Positions 1 through 11,640 of a stretch of DNA of 64,000 nucleotides are shown here, in pieces. The position numbers and the translations under genes are program-made. The stretch is from Erinaceus europaeus. Its lineage: Eukaryota; Chordata; Mammalia; Eulipotyphla; Erinaceidae. Within the stretch, counting starts at the first letter, position 1, and the number at the start of each line of letters is the position of its first letter. Under the pieces are notes generated by a model. The model searched no databases, had not been told where the DNA came from, and saw only the letters and a list, made by a program, of their open reading frames with translations. The stretch spans positions 63,158,487 through 63,222,486 of the forward strand of contig NC_080175.1 of NCBI RefSeq assembly GCF_950295315.1. The letters run 5' to 3'.

Positions 1-16
1 TTTCATTTGAAGTTAA

Positions 17-54
17 AATATATATATATATATATATAGTTTTAGCTTTTACCT

Positions 55-112
<58 letters not shown>
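17..112. repeat. (TA)n microsatellite
   Basis: Two runs of alternating T and A (about 18-38 and 55-112) separated by a short TTTTAGC-type spacer. Simple repeat with no associated gene. Confidence 0.95.
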
Positions 113-114
<2 letters not shown>

Positions 115-574
115 TATCAAAGCATCTTTTCTCTAACTCCAAGTAGGTAAGGTAGAAATGAGACATTAGGGATTCAACCCAGTGGCTTAGAAACAAGTGA
201 TGCATCATTTTAAATGTTAAAACTTTGAGGTTAAATACATGCCACAGGACTGGTTTTTTTTTTTTTTTTTTGCTTAGTGCACTTTTATTTTCCCAAGCCT
301 TTACTCACCAAACCTCCTGTAAATACTGTATAATAATGAAAATAGAAAAACATGGGAATTTCATAGCTTCTGTGTTCCTTCGTATTTGGGAATCTGAAAG
401 GGAAACTGAAGTCAAACACATGTGAGTATTTGTTAAGCAACCATGAAAAAGAACTGTAAATTGTAGCTGTAGAGCAGAGGTAGAGTCTTAAATTGCAAGA
501 CTGTACTTTAGGTAGATTAGGTTATCACAAGTCACATAGACTATTTGTTTTAACAAGAATTCTAATTTCTTTTT
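113..574. other. Unannotated AT-rich stretch
   Basis: No gene, SINE or LINE recognised. It includes a T-run at about 253-271. Small open frames here have no family resemblance. Confidence 0.5.
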
Positions 575-904
575 TTTCTCTTGTGAGTGATTTAATATTG
601 ATTTGTAAAATTATGAGACAAGGGTATAAGTCCACACCATTCCCAACATCAGAGTTCTGTGTTTCCATTCTCTCCATTGGAAACTGCAGTGGTTCTCACA
701 AGGTCACAGACATGGGTTGGTTATTATTTCTGTAACTATATATATTTTTGCCCATATTTTCTGTGGTCTTACCTTCCCTTCTTTTCTAAGTCACACCTAC
801 ACCTATTGCTACTTCTTATCCTTCTGTTTTCCTCTTCTCTTTCTGAGTCTTGGTGTCTTGATAGAATTGGAGTTCAGAGCCCTCTAATCATCTTTCCCTA
901 ACAT
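575..904 (-). mobile_element. Old L1 3'-UTR fragment
   Basis: Read on the minus strand this resembles the L1 3' terminus seen many times in the window. The conserved segment reads, on the plus strand, 'CACCATTCCCAACATCAGAG', and is followed by 'GGAAACTGCAGTGG'. It is more diverged than the other copies, so probably an ancient L1 subfamily. The minus-strand LTR begins directly after it. Confidence 0.45.
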
Positions 905-1386
905 TGATCCCCCTATGGGGGTATGCCGGGATAGCCTGAGGGTACTTCTTCCAGAGCTAGTGCTCTCTGGGTTGGAGAGAACTCAACTGGAGCCGATCTA
1001 GGCTGCTGCTTGGGAGAGGGATCAGGAACTCGTGCCGCACTAACTTCGCAGAAGATACACTCTGGAACTCTCGGAGCCGGAAAGCAATTTCCAAGTGTCT
1101 TTAATCAGAAGAGCAGCTGTTTTTATACTCTCCAAGTAGGGTGGAAACAGGATGTGATATAGAGAGGGTGGAGAGAAAAGTGACTGGTGAAAATCAGAGT
1201 GTGACAAGGAGGGGGCAGAGCAGGCGAGAATCCTATCACTGAACCACCAATGCCCTGCAGGGAGTGCTTTATGTAAATATAAAAGTGATTTATGTAAATA
1301 GACCAAAGCTTTGAATGGGATTAATAAATCCCTATATAGGCATATAGTTAAGCAGAAGCCAGGGGGAGGTGGCATACTACCCAACA
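905..1386 (-). mobile_element. Solo LTR with tRNA-Gly-like U3
   Basis: On the minus strand it starts TGTTGGG and ends ATCA (TG...CA), about 482 bp. Its U3 aligns with that of the proviral LTRs at 25457 and 27684: the tRNA-Gly-like block, 'CCAGTCACTTTTCTC', 'CACATCCTGTTT', then a TATA box. It has TATAAAA (plus coordinates 1131-1137) and an ATTAAA polyadenylation-like signal (1100-1105). The R/U5 part is unrelated to that of the proviral LTRs. Within U3, TTTATGTAAATA occurs twice (1268 and 1289). No clean target-site duplication is visible, so a solo LTR or a truncated element are both possible. Confidence 0.8.
1218..1253 (-). other. tRNA-Gly(GCC) 5'-half-like block in LTR
   Basis: The minus strand reads GCATTGGTGGTTCAGTGATA then GGATTCTCGCCTGCT. 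Compared with mature tRNA-Gly(GCC) recalled from memory, it matches about 32 of 35 bases, starting at nucleotide 1 and stopping in the anticodon loop. The A-box core (TGGTTCAGTG) is kept. No T-arm or box B follows, so it is not a tRNA gene. Confidence 0.8.
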
Positions 1387-2170
1387 GGGGTATAAGCCAG
1401 CATTCTTTTGAGGGTTCATAAAGTGGGAGTTCTGGCTTCTGTAACTGATTTTCTGCTGGACCATGCCCCCAGCCTGTTTCTATCTTACAGAGCTCTGGAG
1501 AGGTGAGGTTCTAGGACACTTTGGTGAGTTCATCTGCTCAAGGAAGTCTGGGTGGAATCATAGTAGCATCTACAATTTGGGGGCTGAAAGACAGCAGACA
1601 AAACAATAAAACTGAACAAAAAATAGGAATATAGAAGATTAGAATAGGGATCTTAGGTGGGAAAGAAGATAGGAAGTCTACTTTAGGTATGTTCCTAGGG
1701 GACCGTGACTTTAGTAAATTTTGTTTGTGCTTGATAGCTAAAATGGAAGTGAAGTAAAATAAATTGAGAAGATGTAGTCAGAGTTGAGAATAGGAATAAA
1801 AAGCTGGTTTAGGACAGAGTAGCTGCCAAACTTGAAATAAAGTATATAAATATAATTAAATATTTACCCATCAATCTGACCCAGAGACCATATATATATT
1901 CACATTTATCACAGGAACCTGTTTAATCTCCTAGTCCCTGTCAGTCTGAGCTGTCGGCCCGTGGTCACATCTGTGAATATTCTAGTCTTCAGTCATTTCA
2001 GGACCAATCTCCCCTGAGTGATAGAACAGGGTGACCCAGCCTGAGAGTGGGGCAATCTCTACCATTGCTGCTGAACAGTGAGATCTGAAGAGGCCCACCG
2101 GAGGGCTTATAATGACATTCCTGATGGATATGACCAGTATAGAGGAGAGAGGGATCAATTAGTGGTCTAA
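1387..2170 (-). mobile_element. L1 3'-UTR fragment
   Basis: Parallel in order to the minus-strand L1 3' UTR at 44895-45835: 'TTCTGTAACTG', 'CCTGTTTCTAT', 'GTAGCATCTACAA', 'AGAAGATAGGAAGTCTA', 'TTTAGGTATGTTCC' and 'GACCCAGCCTGAGAG'. It is 5'-truncated and contains no coding sequence. Confidence 0.65.
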
Positions 2171-2636
2171 GCCCATCATATCTATGTGAGAATTCAATAA
2201 TCCCTTGACATCTCCAGATGATGTATGTAGTATGGCCCTGTTCAAAATGGCCATCATAATGAGCCAGTCTCTTGCACTTTTCCAGCTCTTGTAGTCCTTT
2301 CTTTATCTTGTGTGCTTTCTCCTAGTTGTTAAAGCCTTGAGTGTTAATCTGTTGTATCCAAACCCATATTAGGTTTGTGGGGTCTAACCTCAAGTTAGAG
2401 GAAACACCTAGGATTTTAGTAGGGCCTAAGTTAACTTAAGTTTTACTTCATTTAATGTTTGATGATTCTGATAAAGGTTTTCATAGCGATAGTAATTTTT
2501 CTTTAATATATATTTTTTAAATCAGATTTTAAGGCTTCCGGAACCTCATGTAACAAATGGAGAACATGCCCAAGAGTGAAGAAAGAGACATGCATTTTCA
2601 GGGAAAAAACTTGTTTTTGTTTTGTTTTGTTTTTGC
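2171..2636. other. Unannotated stretch
   Basis: No recognisable gene or repeat. It may be the continuation of the neighbouring L1 3' UTR, but no other copy in the window matches it clearly. Confidence 0.4.
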
Positions 2637-3148
2637 CTCCAGGGTTATCACAGTGCCTGTGCTATGAATACGAATCCACTGCTCCTGGAGGCCATTTTTT
2701 TCCATTTTTGTTATCCTTGCTGTAGTTGTTGTTATTGTTGTTCGAAAGGACAGAGAGGAATTGAGAAAGGAGGAGAAGACAGACAGGAAGAGAGAAAGAT
2801 ACCTGCATACCTCCTTCACTGCTTGTGAAGCGACCACTCTGCAGTTGGGTATCCTTACACTGATTCTTCTTCTTCTTTTTTTTTTTTGTTTCTTTTTTTT
2901 TTATTTAAGAAAGGATAAATTAACAAAACCATAGGTTAGGAGGGGTACAACTCCATACAATTCCCACCACCCAATCTCCATATACCCCACCCTCTGCCCT
3001 GATAGCTTTCCCATTCTCTATCCCTCTGGGAGCATGGACCCAGGGTCATTGTGGGTTGCAGAAGGTGGGAGGTCTGGCTTCTGTAACTGATTCTTGGGAT
3101 TTGTGGAATGTACACTTAACCCACTGTGCTAATACCTGGCCCCAAGCT
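2637..3148 (-). mobile_element. ERI-type SINE split by an L1 tail
   Basis: A minus-strand tRNA-derived SINE with the long 3' module. On the plus strand it runs 'CCTCCAGGGTTATCAC...', the CTGCTCCTGGAGGCC motif, then 'GACAGAGAGGAATTGAG', 'CTTCACTGCTTGTGAAGCG', and the tRNA-like 5' end 'CTTAACCCACTGTGCTA' at 3115-3131. The element is interrupted at 2869-3085 by an L1 3' end; the outer parts join into one SINE when that is removed. Confidence 0.8.
2869..3095 (-). mobile_element. Short L1 3'-end insertion inside a SINE
   Basis: Minus-strand L1 3' terminus of about 0.2 kb with its A-tail (T-run at 2875-2900), covering 'AGGGGTACAACTCC', 'CATGGACCCAGGGTCATTG' and 'GGTCTGGCTTCTGTAACTG'. It is flanked by a 10-bp target-site duplication ACTGATTCTT (2859-2868 and 3086-3095). 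Confidence 0.85.
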
Positions 3149-3337
3149 TGTTATCTTTAACTGACATGGAAACCAAGTGACATGTTTAAGCCATAGTCAA
3201 AATGAAAATGGTTGTAGTCCTTCACTTTCATTGATGAAGACCCACCAAACTATAATTAACTGAGAAAAAAATCAGTAGAATGAGATGACAAATTCAAAAT
3301 AAGCATAACAAAATATGAACCAAGAAGTAGAAAAGTA

Positions 3338-3455
3338 GAGCCTGAGGCTCCTAAATCCTAGGTTCAATCCCCCCACCACCATAAACCAAAGCTGAGCTGT
3401 GCTCTGGTGTTTCTCTCTGTGTGTCTGTCTCTCTGCATCTCTCTCAAAAAAAAAA
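3338..3455 (+). mobile_element. tRNA-derived SINE, 'CCTGAGGCTCC' type
   Basis: Contains 'GCCTGAGGCTCC', 'AGGTTCAATCCCC', 'CACCATAAACCAAAGCTGAG' and 'CTGTGCTCTGG', then a CT-rich part and an A-run. It is 5'-truncated relative to better copies such as 9589. The box-B-like AGGTTCAATCC is present. Confidence 0.75.
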
Positions 3456-3479
3456 AAAAAGAAAGAAAGAAAGAAATGG

Positions 3480-4096
3480 AGCAGTGGTGAGCTTGAGAGA
3501 AGATAATGGACTCAATAGAAGAAAATAAAATTAAATCTTATGATGTCTCAACAAATAGCTATAAAAATAACAGTTCTGAAGGGAATGCAAGCACGGTAAT
3601 CCTTTGTACATTTCCTGAAGGAGCAAATGAACTAAAACATTTGGAATTGACTGCGTATTAGAGAAGGAAGTAAGGATGTTGTAGTTATGTTATTAACTTG
3701 ATCAATAGGCATAACGAAACAATTTAACACCACCTTCCCCTCAATTCACTTTAGCACTTGTAATCTCCTATTGATTGTCGACTAGCCATATAATTGTAAA
3801 GCTCCAGTTCTTTTATTTATTGACTAAAAATAATCTCAGTGCCAACCTGGAGTTAAAATTAACAATATATAATAAGATGCAAATTTACAGAGTATGATTG
3901 ATTTGAAAAATTCAGATGGTATTTGATTGCTTAAATAGTGCTATTATAATGACTGAGTACAAAAATAATTAAATCACCCCAATACATTATTTACTGAGGT
4001 ACATTCTGCTCACATTGAGCATATCTATGGAAATAGATTAAACCAACCTACTACTGATTAACCTGACTTACTTGTAAGGATGTTTAACCTTCTTTT
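3480..4096. other. Unannotated AT-rich stretch
   Basis: No gene or repeat recognised. Confidence 0.5.
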
Positions 4097-4109
4097 AAAA
4101 ATTAAATAC

Positions 4110-4404
4110 GTGAGGAGTCAGGCGGTAGCTCAGCGGGTTAAGCGCACGTGGCGCAAAGCGCAGGGACCAGAGTAAGGATCCCGGTTCGAGCCCCAGGATC
4201 CCCACCTGCAGGGGGTCGTTTCACAGGCTGTGAAGCAGGTCTGCAGGTGTCTGTCTTTCTCTCCCCCTCTCTGTCTTCCCCTCCTTTCTGCATTTCACTC
4301 TGTCCTATCCGGCAACAAAGACATCAATAACAACAATAATAATAACCACAACAATGATTAAAAACAAGGAAAACAAAAAGAAAAAAAATGATAAAAATAA
4401 ATTA
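4110..4404 (+). mobile_element. ERI-type SINE (GGAGTC subfamily)
   Basis: tRNA-derived head with A box (GGTAGCTCAGCGGGTTA) and box B (GGTTCGAGCCC), a body with 'GCTGTGAAGCAGGTCTGCAG', a CT-rich segment, and a CAATAA/AACAA-rich tail. It is bounded by a 13-bp target-site duplication AAAAATTAAATAC (4097-4109 and 4405-4417). Confidence 0.93.
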
Positions 4405-4432
4405 AAAAATTAAATACTTAAGATTACTTACC

Positions 4433-4500
4433 TTATCATATATATATGATATATATTCAAATATATATATATATATACTCAAATATATATATATATATTC
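4433..4500. repeat. AT-rich tandem repeat
   Basis: Tandem units of (AT)n followed by TCAA (a roughly 22-25 bp period) following a young SINE. Confidence 0.85.
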
Positions 4501-4644
4501 AAAATCTGCTTTGCTACTGGAATATATGACAAGTTAAATGACAGATCAATAAATATAAGTATTGGAACATATATTCTTGATTTTCCCCCATAGGTTATAA
4601 GAAAATTATCAATAAGGTGAACCAAAAGAAAGAAAACAAAATTA

Positions 4645-4934
4645 GGGAGTCAGGCAGTAGCACAGTAGGTTAAGAGCATGTGACATGGAGCACAAAGACT
4701 GTGTAAGGATCCCTGTTCGAGCCCCCGGCTCCCCACCTATAGGGAAGTTGCTTCACAGGCTGTGAAGCAGGTCTGCAGATGTCTATCTTTCTCTCCCCCT
4801 CTCTGTCTTCCCTTCCTCTCTTCATTTCTTTCTGTCCTATTAAAAAAAATCAATAACAACAACAATAATAACTACAACAACAATAAAAAAGACAACAAAG
4901 GCAACAAAAGGGAAAAAATAAATAAAATTAAAAA
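4645..4934 (+). mobile_element. ERI-type SINE (GGGAGTC subfamily)
   Basis: Same family as the copy at 4110, with diverged A box (AGTAGCACAGTAGGTTAAG) and box B (TGTTCGAGCCC). It has a 16-bp target-site duplication AAAGAAAACAAAATTA (4629-4644 and 4935-4950). Confidence 0.92.
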
Positions 4935-4950
4935 AAAGAAAACAAAATTA

Positions 4951-5779
4951 AGCTGATGCAAAGACAGCAAACTCAAACTGACCCGAGTGAGGTATGGCTA
5001 AGGAAAATGATAGGTTAGAAGCGGTATTTTTTGTATCTGTTACAGGAAGATCTGAAATTGTACACTTGTGACATTCATAGTCTTATAAACCAATCTTTCC
5101 TCAAGAAAGGCATCTTTAGCAGTAAAGAAATGAAACATTTGAATAATATGTCTTATTTTTGTTTGTTTCCATATCTGAGAAATACATATTAGAAATATCA
5201 ACACATAATTGAGGAGTGATTGATTTTTATTCCTGTGCTTACAGAATTAATTGGTACCATACGTACTTTTGATTCTGTACTGTTCTTTAAATCCACACTT
5301 ATCTTGTGCCTCTGGTGAACTTTTGGGTCAATGGACATTTAGGAAATCAGAAATAAGCTTGAACAGTGACTGATTTATGGTTCTTGTTTTTTGTCATCTA
5401 CTGACGAATATATTGTGTCTTGGCTCATCTTTTGGAAATGTATTAATAAACCATTTAGACTAGCTAACTTTTTTCCTTATCATTCTTGGTTATTCTCTTT
5501 ATTGTTTTCCTTTATAGGCGTAATTTAACCAGGGTTGAAAAAAATTCACAGAGAGAACTTTCCTTTGGATTTTATTTATCTCTGTCTATCCTGCCTTTAT
5601 TGCAAGTTTCAGTATGGACATTAAGTTTCTAAGTTAGATGAATATTATGTCTTTGGTGTCATTTAAAACATTTCATCCAACAATTTAATTTCTGAGTAAA
5701 AGATTACCTTCAATAAGGTGCTTCTCATTTTTTATGCTGTGACATGCTTTGAAAATTTCTCAGTTTTCCGTGACTTTTC
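4951..5779. other. Unannotated AT-rich stretch
   Basis: No gene, RNA or repeat recognised. Confidence 0.5.
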
Positions 5780-6250
5780 TATTTTTCTTTTCTTTTTTCA
5801 TTATAAGTATATTCACCCATCCAGTTATCAAAGGTCTATGTCCCCATTCCCATCCCCTTAGCTAACCACTATAGTTCTCACACAGTCTTGGATATGGACT
5901 AACATTTCACATTTGTTTGTTCAATTCTCTATTCAACATGAGAGAAACCATTCTGGAATTGTCCTTTACCTCCTTGATTACTTCAATTATATATTCTGTG
6001 TAAATGTTTAGGAGTTCAATTGTTGGGTCATAAGCTATTTCTAATTGTATTTCAGGATTCTCCATCCTGTTCTCCATAATGGCTGTACCAATTTGGACTC
6101 CAATACTGCTGGTATTTTTAATCTTCTTTGTGGGGTATACCCACATATTTGAAAAACTGAATTCATATATGAACATTTGTGATTCATTTATGGAAAACAA
6201 AGTTGCAATGGAAGCATGTGTAATCGATATTTCTTCTGTTTAGTTTTTTC
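5780..6250 (-). mobile_element. Old L1 ORF2/3'-end fragment
   Basis: On the plus strand, 'TTCTCCATAATGGCTGTACC' followed by 'AATTTGGACTCCAA' and 'TGTTGGGTCATAAGC' resemble the antisense of the L1 ORF2 C-terminal region. Strongly diverged with no usable reading frame. Boundaries are approximate. Confidence 0.4.
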
Positions 6251-7345
6251 AACCACACTTGTAAATATATCTCTTCTATATTCCTTAACTAAGAAAATTT
6301 TTTTTCTAACTCTAAATTTCTTAACCTTTTCCATAACCTATACTCTAACTATCAGTACATGCTAAGTTATAAGAAAGTCTATATCATGTATTGAGTATAC
6401 AGAAAAAAACCTTTTATAAAAAAGTGATGCATATTTATAATTTCCGGTATGTGAGTTCTGCCTTCTGCCATTTATCAATGTCTAGTTGTTTGCTGGGTAA
6501 AAAGAGATAACTTTTTTTTACTAAGGGTATGCAAGTAGAACACTATCGAACACTGGTTGAAAAATAAATGCACCTATTCAAGTGAAAAAGTACAGCAAAG
6601 GTATCTATTATTTATGACACCAATTAGTTCATGAAACCAGTACTTTGCTTTCAATACAAAAAAATGGCAAACAAGGGTCATAGAGTATTTATATGTAGGT
6701 TCTGGTTTATGTATCTAAATCATAATGAAAGTTTTAGTCATTCTTGTGTATAATTTAGATCCAATATGTCATTTCACCTAAAATAAGAGTAAATAAAAGG
6801 AAACTTTAAAATTTAGAGATATTTAGCCATGTGAAGAAAAGTGTCATTTATAGAGATATTTTCAAAATTAACCTTCAGAGGGAGAATATGATATCCATAT
6901 GAATACACTTAGGTTCAGAAAGATAATTGTACTAAGTCACATAACTGAAAGTTCTGGTGGATTACAACACTGTTTATTTTATCCTACATTTGTTACATTG
7001 GTAAAATGGAATTTTGCTCTGGGTATGATATATTATCTTATAATAAACTAATAACTTATATATCAACTTGCAAAATGAAATATATTTGATGATATATAAG
7101 TATTGCTTTATAAGACTTTTCCCTAATGCATTTTCAATCTTAATGTGGTTTAAGTAAAGTGATACAAATATGTGCATGTGTAAACTTTTAAAATGTATCC
7201 TTGATATTTAATTATCTTTTACTTTTCATGTTCTATTTGTATAATTTTTGATACATTATGCTAGCTAGCGTTTAGCTCACTATAAAGAATAAATTAACTT
7301 GTCATGTGTCAGGAGTTCATTTACACAGCACATTTGTTTTTTCTT
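6251..7345. other. Unannotated AT-rich stretch
   Basis: No gene or repeat recognised over about 1.1 kb. Open frames are short and without family features. Confidence 0.5.
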
Positions 7346-7348
7346 TTT

Positions 7349-7680
7349 TTATCCTCCAGGGTTATTTCTGGGTGCCTGCACTAGGAATCCACTGCTTCTG
7401 GACACTCTTTTCCCCTTTATTTTGTTGCCCTTGTTTATCTTTGTTATTATTGTTGTTGTTATTGTTGCTGTTGTTGTTATTGTATTGGACAGAGAGAAAT
7501 CAAGAGAGGAAGGGAAGACAGAGAGGAGGAGGAGGAGGAGGGAAAGACAGAAACCTGCTGACCTGCTTCACCTCCTGTGAAGCAACCCCCCTGTAGGTGG
7601 GGAGCCAGGGGCTCGAACTGAGATCCCTAGTCCCATCCGTGCGCTTTGCATTCTATCCTGCTGTTCTACCGCCTGGTCCG
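7349..7680 (-). mobile_element. ERI-type SINE, long form
   Basis: Minus-strand SINE with the 3' module ('TCCTCCAGGGTTATTTCTGG' on plus), a GTT/GTTATT-rich former tail, the GA-rich body and the tRNA-like head ending near 'TCTACCGCCTGG'. Box B is antisense at GGGGCTCGAACTGAGATCC. A purine-rich GAG expansion lies at about 7520-7545. Confidence 0.88.
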
Positions 7681-7699
7681 CAACACGTGTTTTTAAAGG

Positions 7700-7840
7700 T
7701 CTATCTATGTATATGGCTCAGGGAGACACAAACCAGAGCACTGTTCAACTCTGGCATATCTAGGAGCAGACATTGAACTAGGATCTAAGTCATGCATTGT
7801 CCTCTGGATCCACAGATCATGTTTTCACTTATAATCCAGA
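7700..7840 (-). mobile_element. Diverged tRNA-derived SINE
   Basis: Plus-strand 'CCAGAGCACTGTTCAACTCT' followed by 'GAACTAGGATCTAAG' is the antisense of the CCTGAGGCTCC-type SINE seen at 9589. Low identity. Confidence 0.45.
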
Positions 7841-8106
7841 TGTACTTAAAAATATTTTATAAAAACAGAAAATGCATAGAGAATTTGACAATCCTTGACT
7901 TTTGAAAATGAGTACCTGATAAATTATGATAATATATTTTGTAAGGATAATCGAGAAAAAGAAAAAAAATACAGAGATGAATAAAAAGCTGTGCAGATAA
8001 CTCTAGCATCACACAAAAATAGACTATTTTAAAAATAGACTGTTTTTATAGGAAAGGACAACAAATAAGTAATTGAAGGAGGATGGGAAACTCCTATACT
8101 GTCAAT

Positions 8107-8125
8107 TCACACACACACACATACA

Positions 8126-8178
<53 letters not shown>

Positions 8179-8192
8179 ACTCACACACACAG
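8107..8192. repeat. (CA)n microsatellite
   Basis: Long CA run with occasional T interruptions (ACACATACACTCACAC). Confidence 0.97.
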
Positions 8193-8199
8193 GCATACA

Positions 8200-9588
8200 A
8201 ATATGGTAGTTAGAGCAGCTTTCCTTCTAAATTATTTTTCTGCCTAAAGCAGTCTCCCACACCACCTCAGAAACTTTTTTATGTATATATTTTTTTAACA
8301 TTTTATCAAACCTAAGTAGTATGTTTCTTTCCCTTTAACATACTTTTCCTTATTAAGAGAACCTACGAGAAGCTGAAATGTGACCTAAACTCTTAAGACG
8401 GGAGAAAAAAAAACACAATTCTTTGGAACCTTATATATAGGACTCAGATTTTTTGTTTCTTTTTCCTCTTTCTTTCTTTCATTCTTTCTTTCTTTTTAAG
8501 CTACCGATTTATTTTCAGTCAGTACTTGGGGGCAACCGTCTCTCCTCACCAGCATGATTGGTATGCCCTCTCTGCTGTTAGAAAGAAATAACCCCTCGCT
8601 CCCTTTTCCATTTCAGTAGAGATAACGATGCACTGAAATAGCTCTCAGGTGTACCTGAAACCATGACATTGCAAGGAAGTTTATATTTTAAAGCGAAGAT
8701 GTTACATTCCATTAGGTGTTAGTATCTAATAAATATGCAGTGAACTGAAAGACTTGCAAGAAAGTCTGAGTTGGTACATATTTCTAAAACTGTCTGACAG
8801 ACATTAGCAGTGATATAAATCACAATAAAAGAGAGATGAAAACTTCATCTAAAGTAAAACTAGACGACAAGTTCCCATCATCATCCCTGAAGCTTTGAAA
8901 AATCAACCTACTACAATGAAAAGTAGATAAAACTGAGAAAAGATACCAGGAGATAACGTTCAGTTTTGGCAAGTGGAGAAAGTGCATTTGAGACTCCCTG
9001 TAAGATGCTTTTTCAAAAACACAGTAATTTTTCTTATTCTGAAGGAGTAAGAGAGAGCTGGAGACTTGGGTAGAATATGGAAAACTTTAGAAGCAAACTC
9101 TTTGGAAATCAGACTTTCAAGTAGGTCAGATATAAAATTGCACATGGAAAGCAGGTCATCTAGATTTTAGCCAGCATCTCAATGACTAGAAGAAACTAGG
9201 GGAAAAAGCTGATCGCTGTATCTCACTCCCAGAATTTTTGTAGTCCCTGAAAATTTGTTATAATAAGTAGCTTCCAGGTGATAGTGATGCTGCTGGTTTA
9301 GGGACACATTTTGAGAAATTGATATGAAAGACTTGGTGGTTCTGGTAGGTGTTTCTGTTTAAAATACATTTATAAGAGCAGTTTCTGGTCACCAATATTT
9401 CATGAAAGCAGAGGAATCTTCCACAATGACTATGCTAAGATACCGTTAGTCACTCAGCCATTGTAAACTCTTCACAGAGTGATGCATTTATGCTACACAG
9501 GTGAACCAGCTAATAGATCATTATAAGTCAAAGTCCAAAGCTTACATTAATGTTTACTATTGCTGGTTCATGTTCTGTAAGTTTGCCA
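8200..9588. other. Unannotated stretch
   Basis: About 1.4 kb with no recognised gene or element, apart from a small TTTC-rich tract near 8460-8496. Confidence 0.5.
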
Positions 9589-9698
9589 GGGCGGAGGGTA
9601 GACAGCATAATGATTTTGCAAAGAGTCTGACATGCCCCTGCACTACTGTAAGCCAGAACTGAACAGTGTTCTGGTAAAAAAAAAAAAAAAAAAAAAAA
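9589..9698 (+). mobile_element. tRNA-derived SINE, short form with A-tail
   Basis: Starts GGGCGGAGGGTAGACAGCAT, an A-box-like region of the hedgehog short SINE, and ends in 'CTGAACAGTGTTCTGG' and an A-run (9676-9698). The sequence GTTTGC occurs on both sides and may be the target-site duplication. Confidence 0.8.
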
Positions 9699-10017
9699 GG
9701 TTTGCACAGCTGTATGATAGCATGTATCTGTAAGTATCATATGTAATGAAAAAATTACTAGCATAAACATCTTTGTTTTGATTTTTCTTCCAGAACTGCC
9801 ATTGTCAAGTGCTAACATTTTTTTCATCCTCTCCATGTTAGCAATATGCATTTCATAAAGTTCCGGTCTTTTTTATGGATTGAAATCTCATTTCTTTTTA
9901 GAATAGACTAAAATATATTGTCCACAGTACTATTTCTCCAGTAACCTACTGTAAAACATTCTGGGAGCTGTATTGTTTTAATTAATTGAGCTAACTAAAA
10001 TTATTGTTTTTTTAAAT

Positions 10018-10144
10018 ACATTTATTTTTAAATTATTCTTTATTTATTGAATAGAAATAGAAACAGAGGGGACCAGGGGCTTGAACTTGGGTCCCTGTGC
10101 ATTACAACATGTGTCCTCTACCTGGTGGGCTACCACCAGGGCCA
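10018..10144 (-). mobile_element. Truncated ERI-type SINE
   Basis: The antisense head is recognisable: 'GGGGCTTGAACTTGGGTCCC', 'TGCATTACAACATG', 'CTACCACCAGGGCC'. The CT-rich body is mostly lost. Confidence 0.75.
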
Positions 10145-10204
10145 TAAAAAATTGTTTAAAAATTATAATTTTTTAAAAGTTAACTGTACTTAATTTTTGT
10201 CATC

Positions 10205-10440
10205 ACTGGGTTACACTACTACTAGTTGACTTTTGCAGACAGAAAAAAGGGAGGGAGCAATGGAGTTAAAGAGAGATAGTGAGGGAGAGATAGAGATAGA
10301 GAGAGAGATAGAGAGATAGAGAGAGAGAGGATGACTACACTGCACTTAGGCTTCTTACAGTGTTGTGGGGGCTGGGCTCAAATTTAGGCCCCATATAGAA
10401 CAAAGCAGGTGCCATAACAAGGTGGCCCAGGAGAGTTATC
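10205..10440 (-). mobile_element. Diverged SINE with GA-rich tract
   Basis: A GA/GATA purine tract (about 10262-10330) followed by 'GTTGTGGGGGCTGGGCTCAA' and 'AAAGCAGGTGCCATAAC' fits the antisense order body-then-head of the SINE family, but at low identity. Confidence 0.45.
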
Positions 10441-10452
10441 TTGTTGGTTATA

Positions 10453-10508
10453 ATTGATAGATAACAGATAGATAGATAGATAGATAGATAGTAGCTATGA
10501 TAGATAGA
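10453..10508. repeat. (GATA)n microsatellite
   Basis: Repeated GATA units, broken once by GTAGCTAT. Confidence 0.93.
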
Positions 10509-10509
10509 T

Positions 10510-11300
10510 GATGGATATATTCATTCATCTTTTTATTTTAACAAATTTGTCTTCAACCAAATTTACTAAGGATAAAGAAAATGCTTAAAGCAAAAGAAAT
10601 GAATGTACTGTAAAAGCTAGTGTTAGAAAAGTCCGAGGGATGAGGATGCAATGTTGAAAAAAGTAAGGTGATGCAGAAAACAATTTTGGTAATTGGTTAT
10701 GATGGCCTTGTGCTGTGCTGTGACAATTTGGTTAGTCTAAATGATGAACTCAGGAACTCCTTTTCCAGCATGGTTTCAGAAAGAAAGAGCAGTAAAGAAA
10801 TATCAACACAGCTATATTTCCACATATAATCAGTTTAACACAAGGCATTGATCATTTTTTCTAATTATTTATCTTCTTTCTATTCCAACTTCTGAATTAC
10901 TTGATTGAGGAGATATTGATTTATATGATTGTTAACTCAAGGGACATTTCCACACACCCCCAAGATAAAAGTACATTTCAAATTTGACCAAATCATTTTC
11001 CTGCTCTACTATGGGGGCTTGGATATCTTCTCATCTATTACTGTTACTGAAAACAAAATAAAATAAAAGTCTAACCTACTATAAATACTTTTTTATGAAA
11101 GAGGAATATTCTACAAAGATGATTCTAATCATTCACCAAAACTACATACTATACTTTTACTTTTGTTAAGATTCATCTACTCATTTTATCAAAAATATGA
11201 GAGGCAAAAGAGAGAGGGGCATAATGTTGCTTAGGATAATATGTATGTTTGAGAGGATGAAGATAAAGAATACGACTAGTTCCAATTCTAAATACTTTTA
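10510..11300. other. Unannotated AT-rich stretch
   Basis: No gene or repeat recognised. Confidence 0.5.
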
Positions 11301-11307
11301 AAAAATT

Positions 11308-11640
11308 GGGGATGCCACCAATGTGTCCTGGAGCTCCACTTCCCCAGAGCCCTTCTCCACTAGGGAAAGAGAAAGACAGGCTAGAAGTATGAATTGACTG
11401 GTGCAATGCCCATGTTCAGCGGAAAGCAATTACAAAAGCCAGACCTTCCACCTTCTGCATCCCACAGTGACCCTGGGTACATACTTTCAGAGGGATAAAG
11501 AATAGGAAAGCTGTCAGGGGAGGGGAGAGGATATATATAGTTCTGGTGGTGGGTGTGTGAAGCTGTACCCCTATTATCCTATGGTTTAATCAATGTTTCC
11601 TTTTTATAAATAAAAAATTAAATAAAGAAATAAAAGTACT
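11308..11640 (+). mobile_element. L1 3'-end fragment
   Basis: Matches the L1 3' terminus: 'ACCAATGTGTCCTGGAGCTC', 'CATGTTCAGCGG', 'GGGATAAAGAATAGGAAAGC', 'TTCTGGTGGTGGG', 'CCTTTTTATAAATAAA'. 5'-truncated and non-coding, ending in an A-rich tail. Confidence 0.92.
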
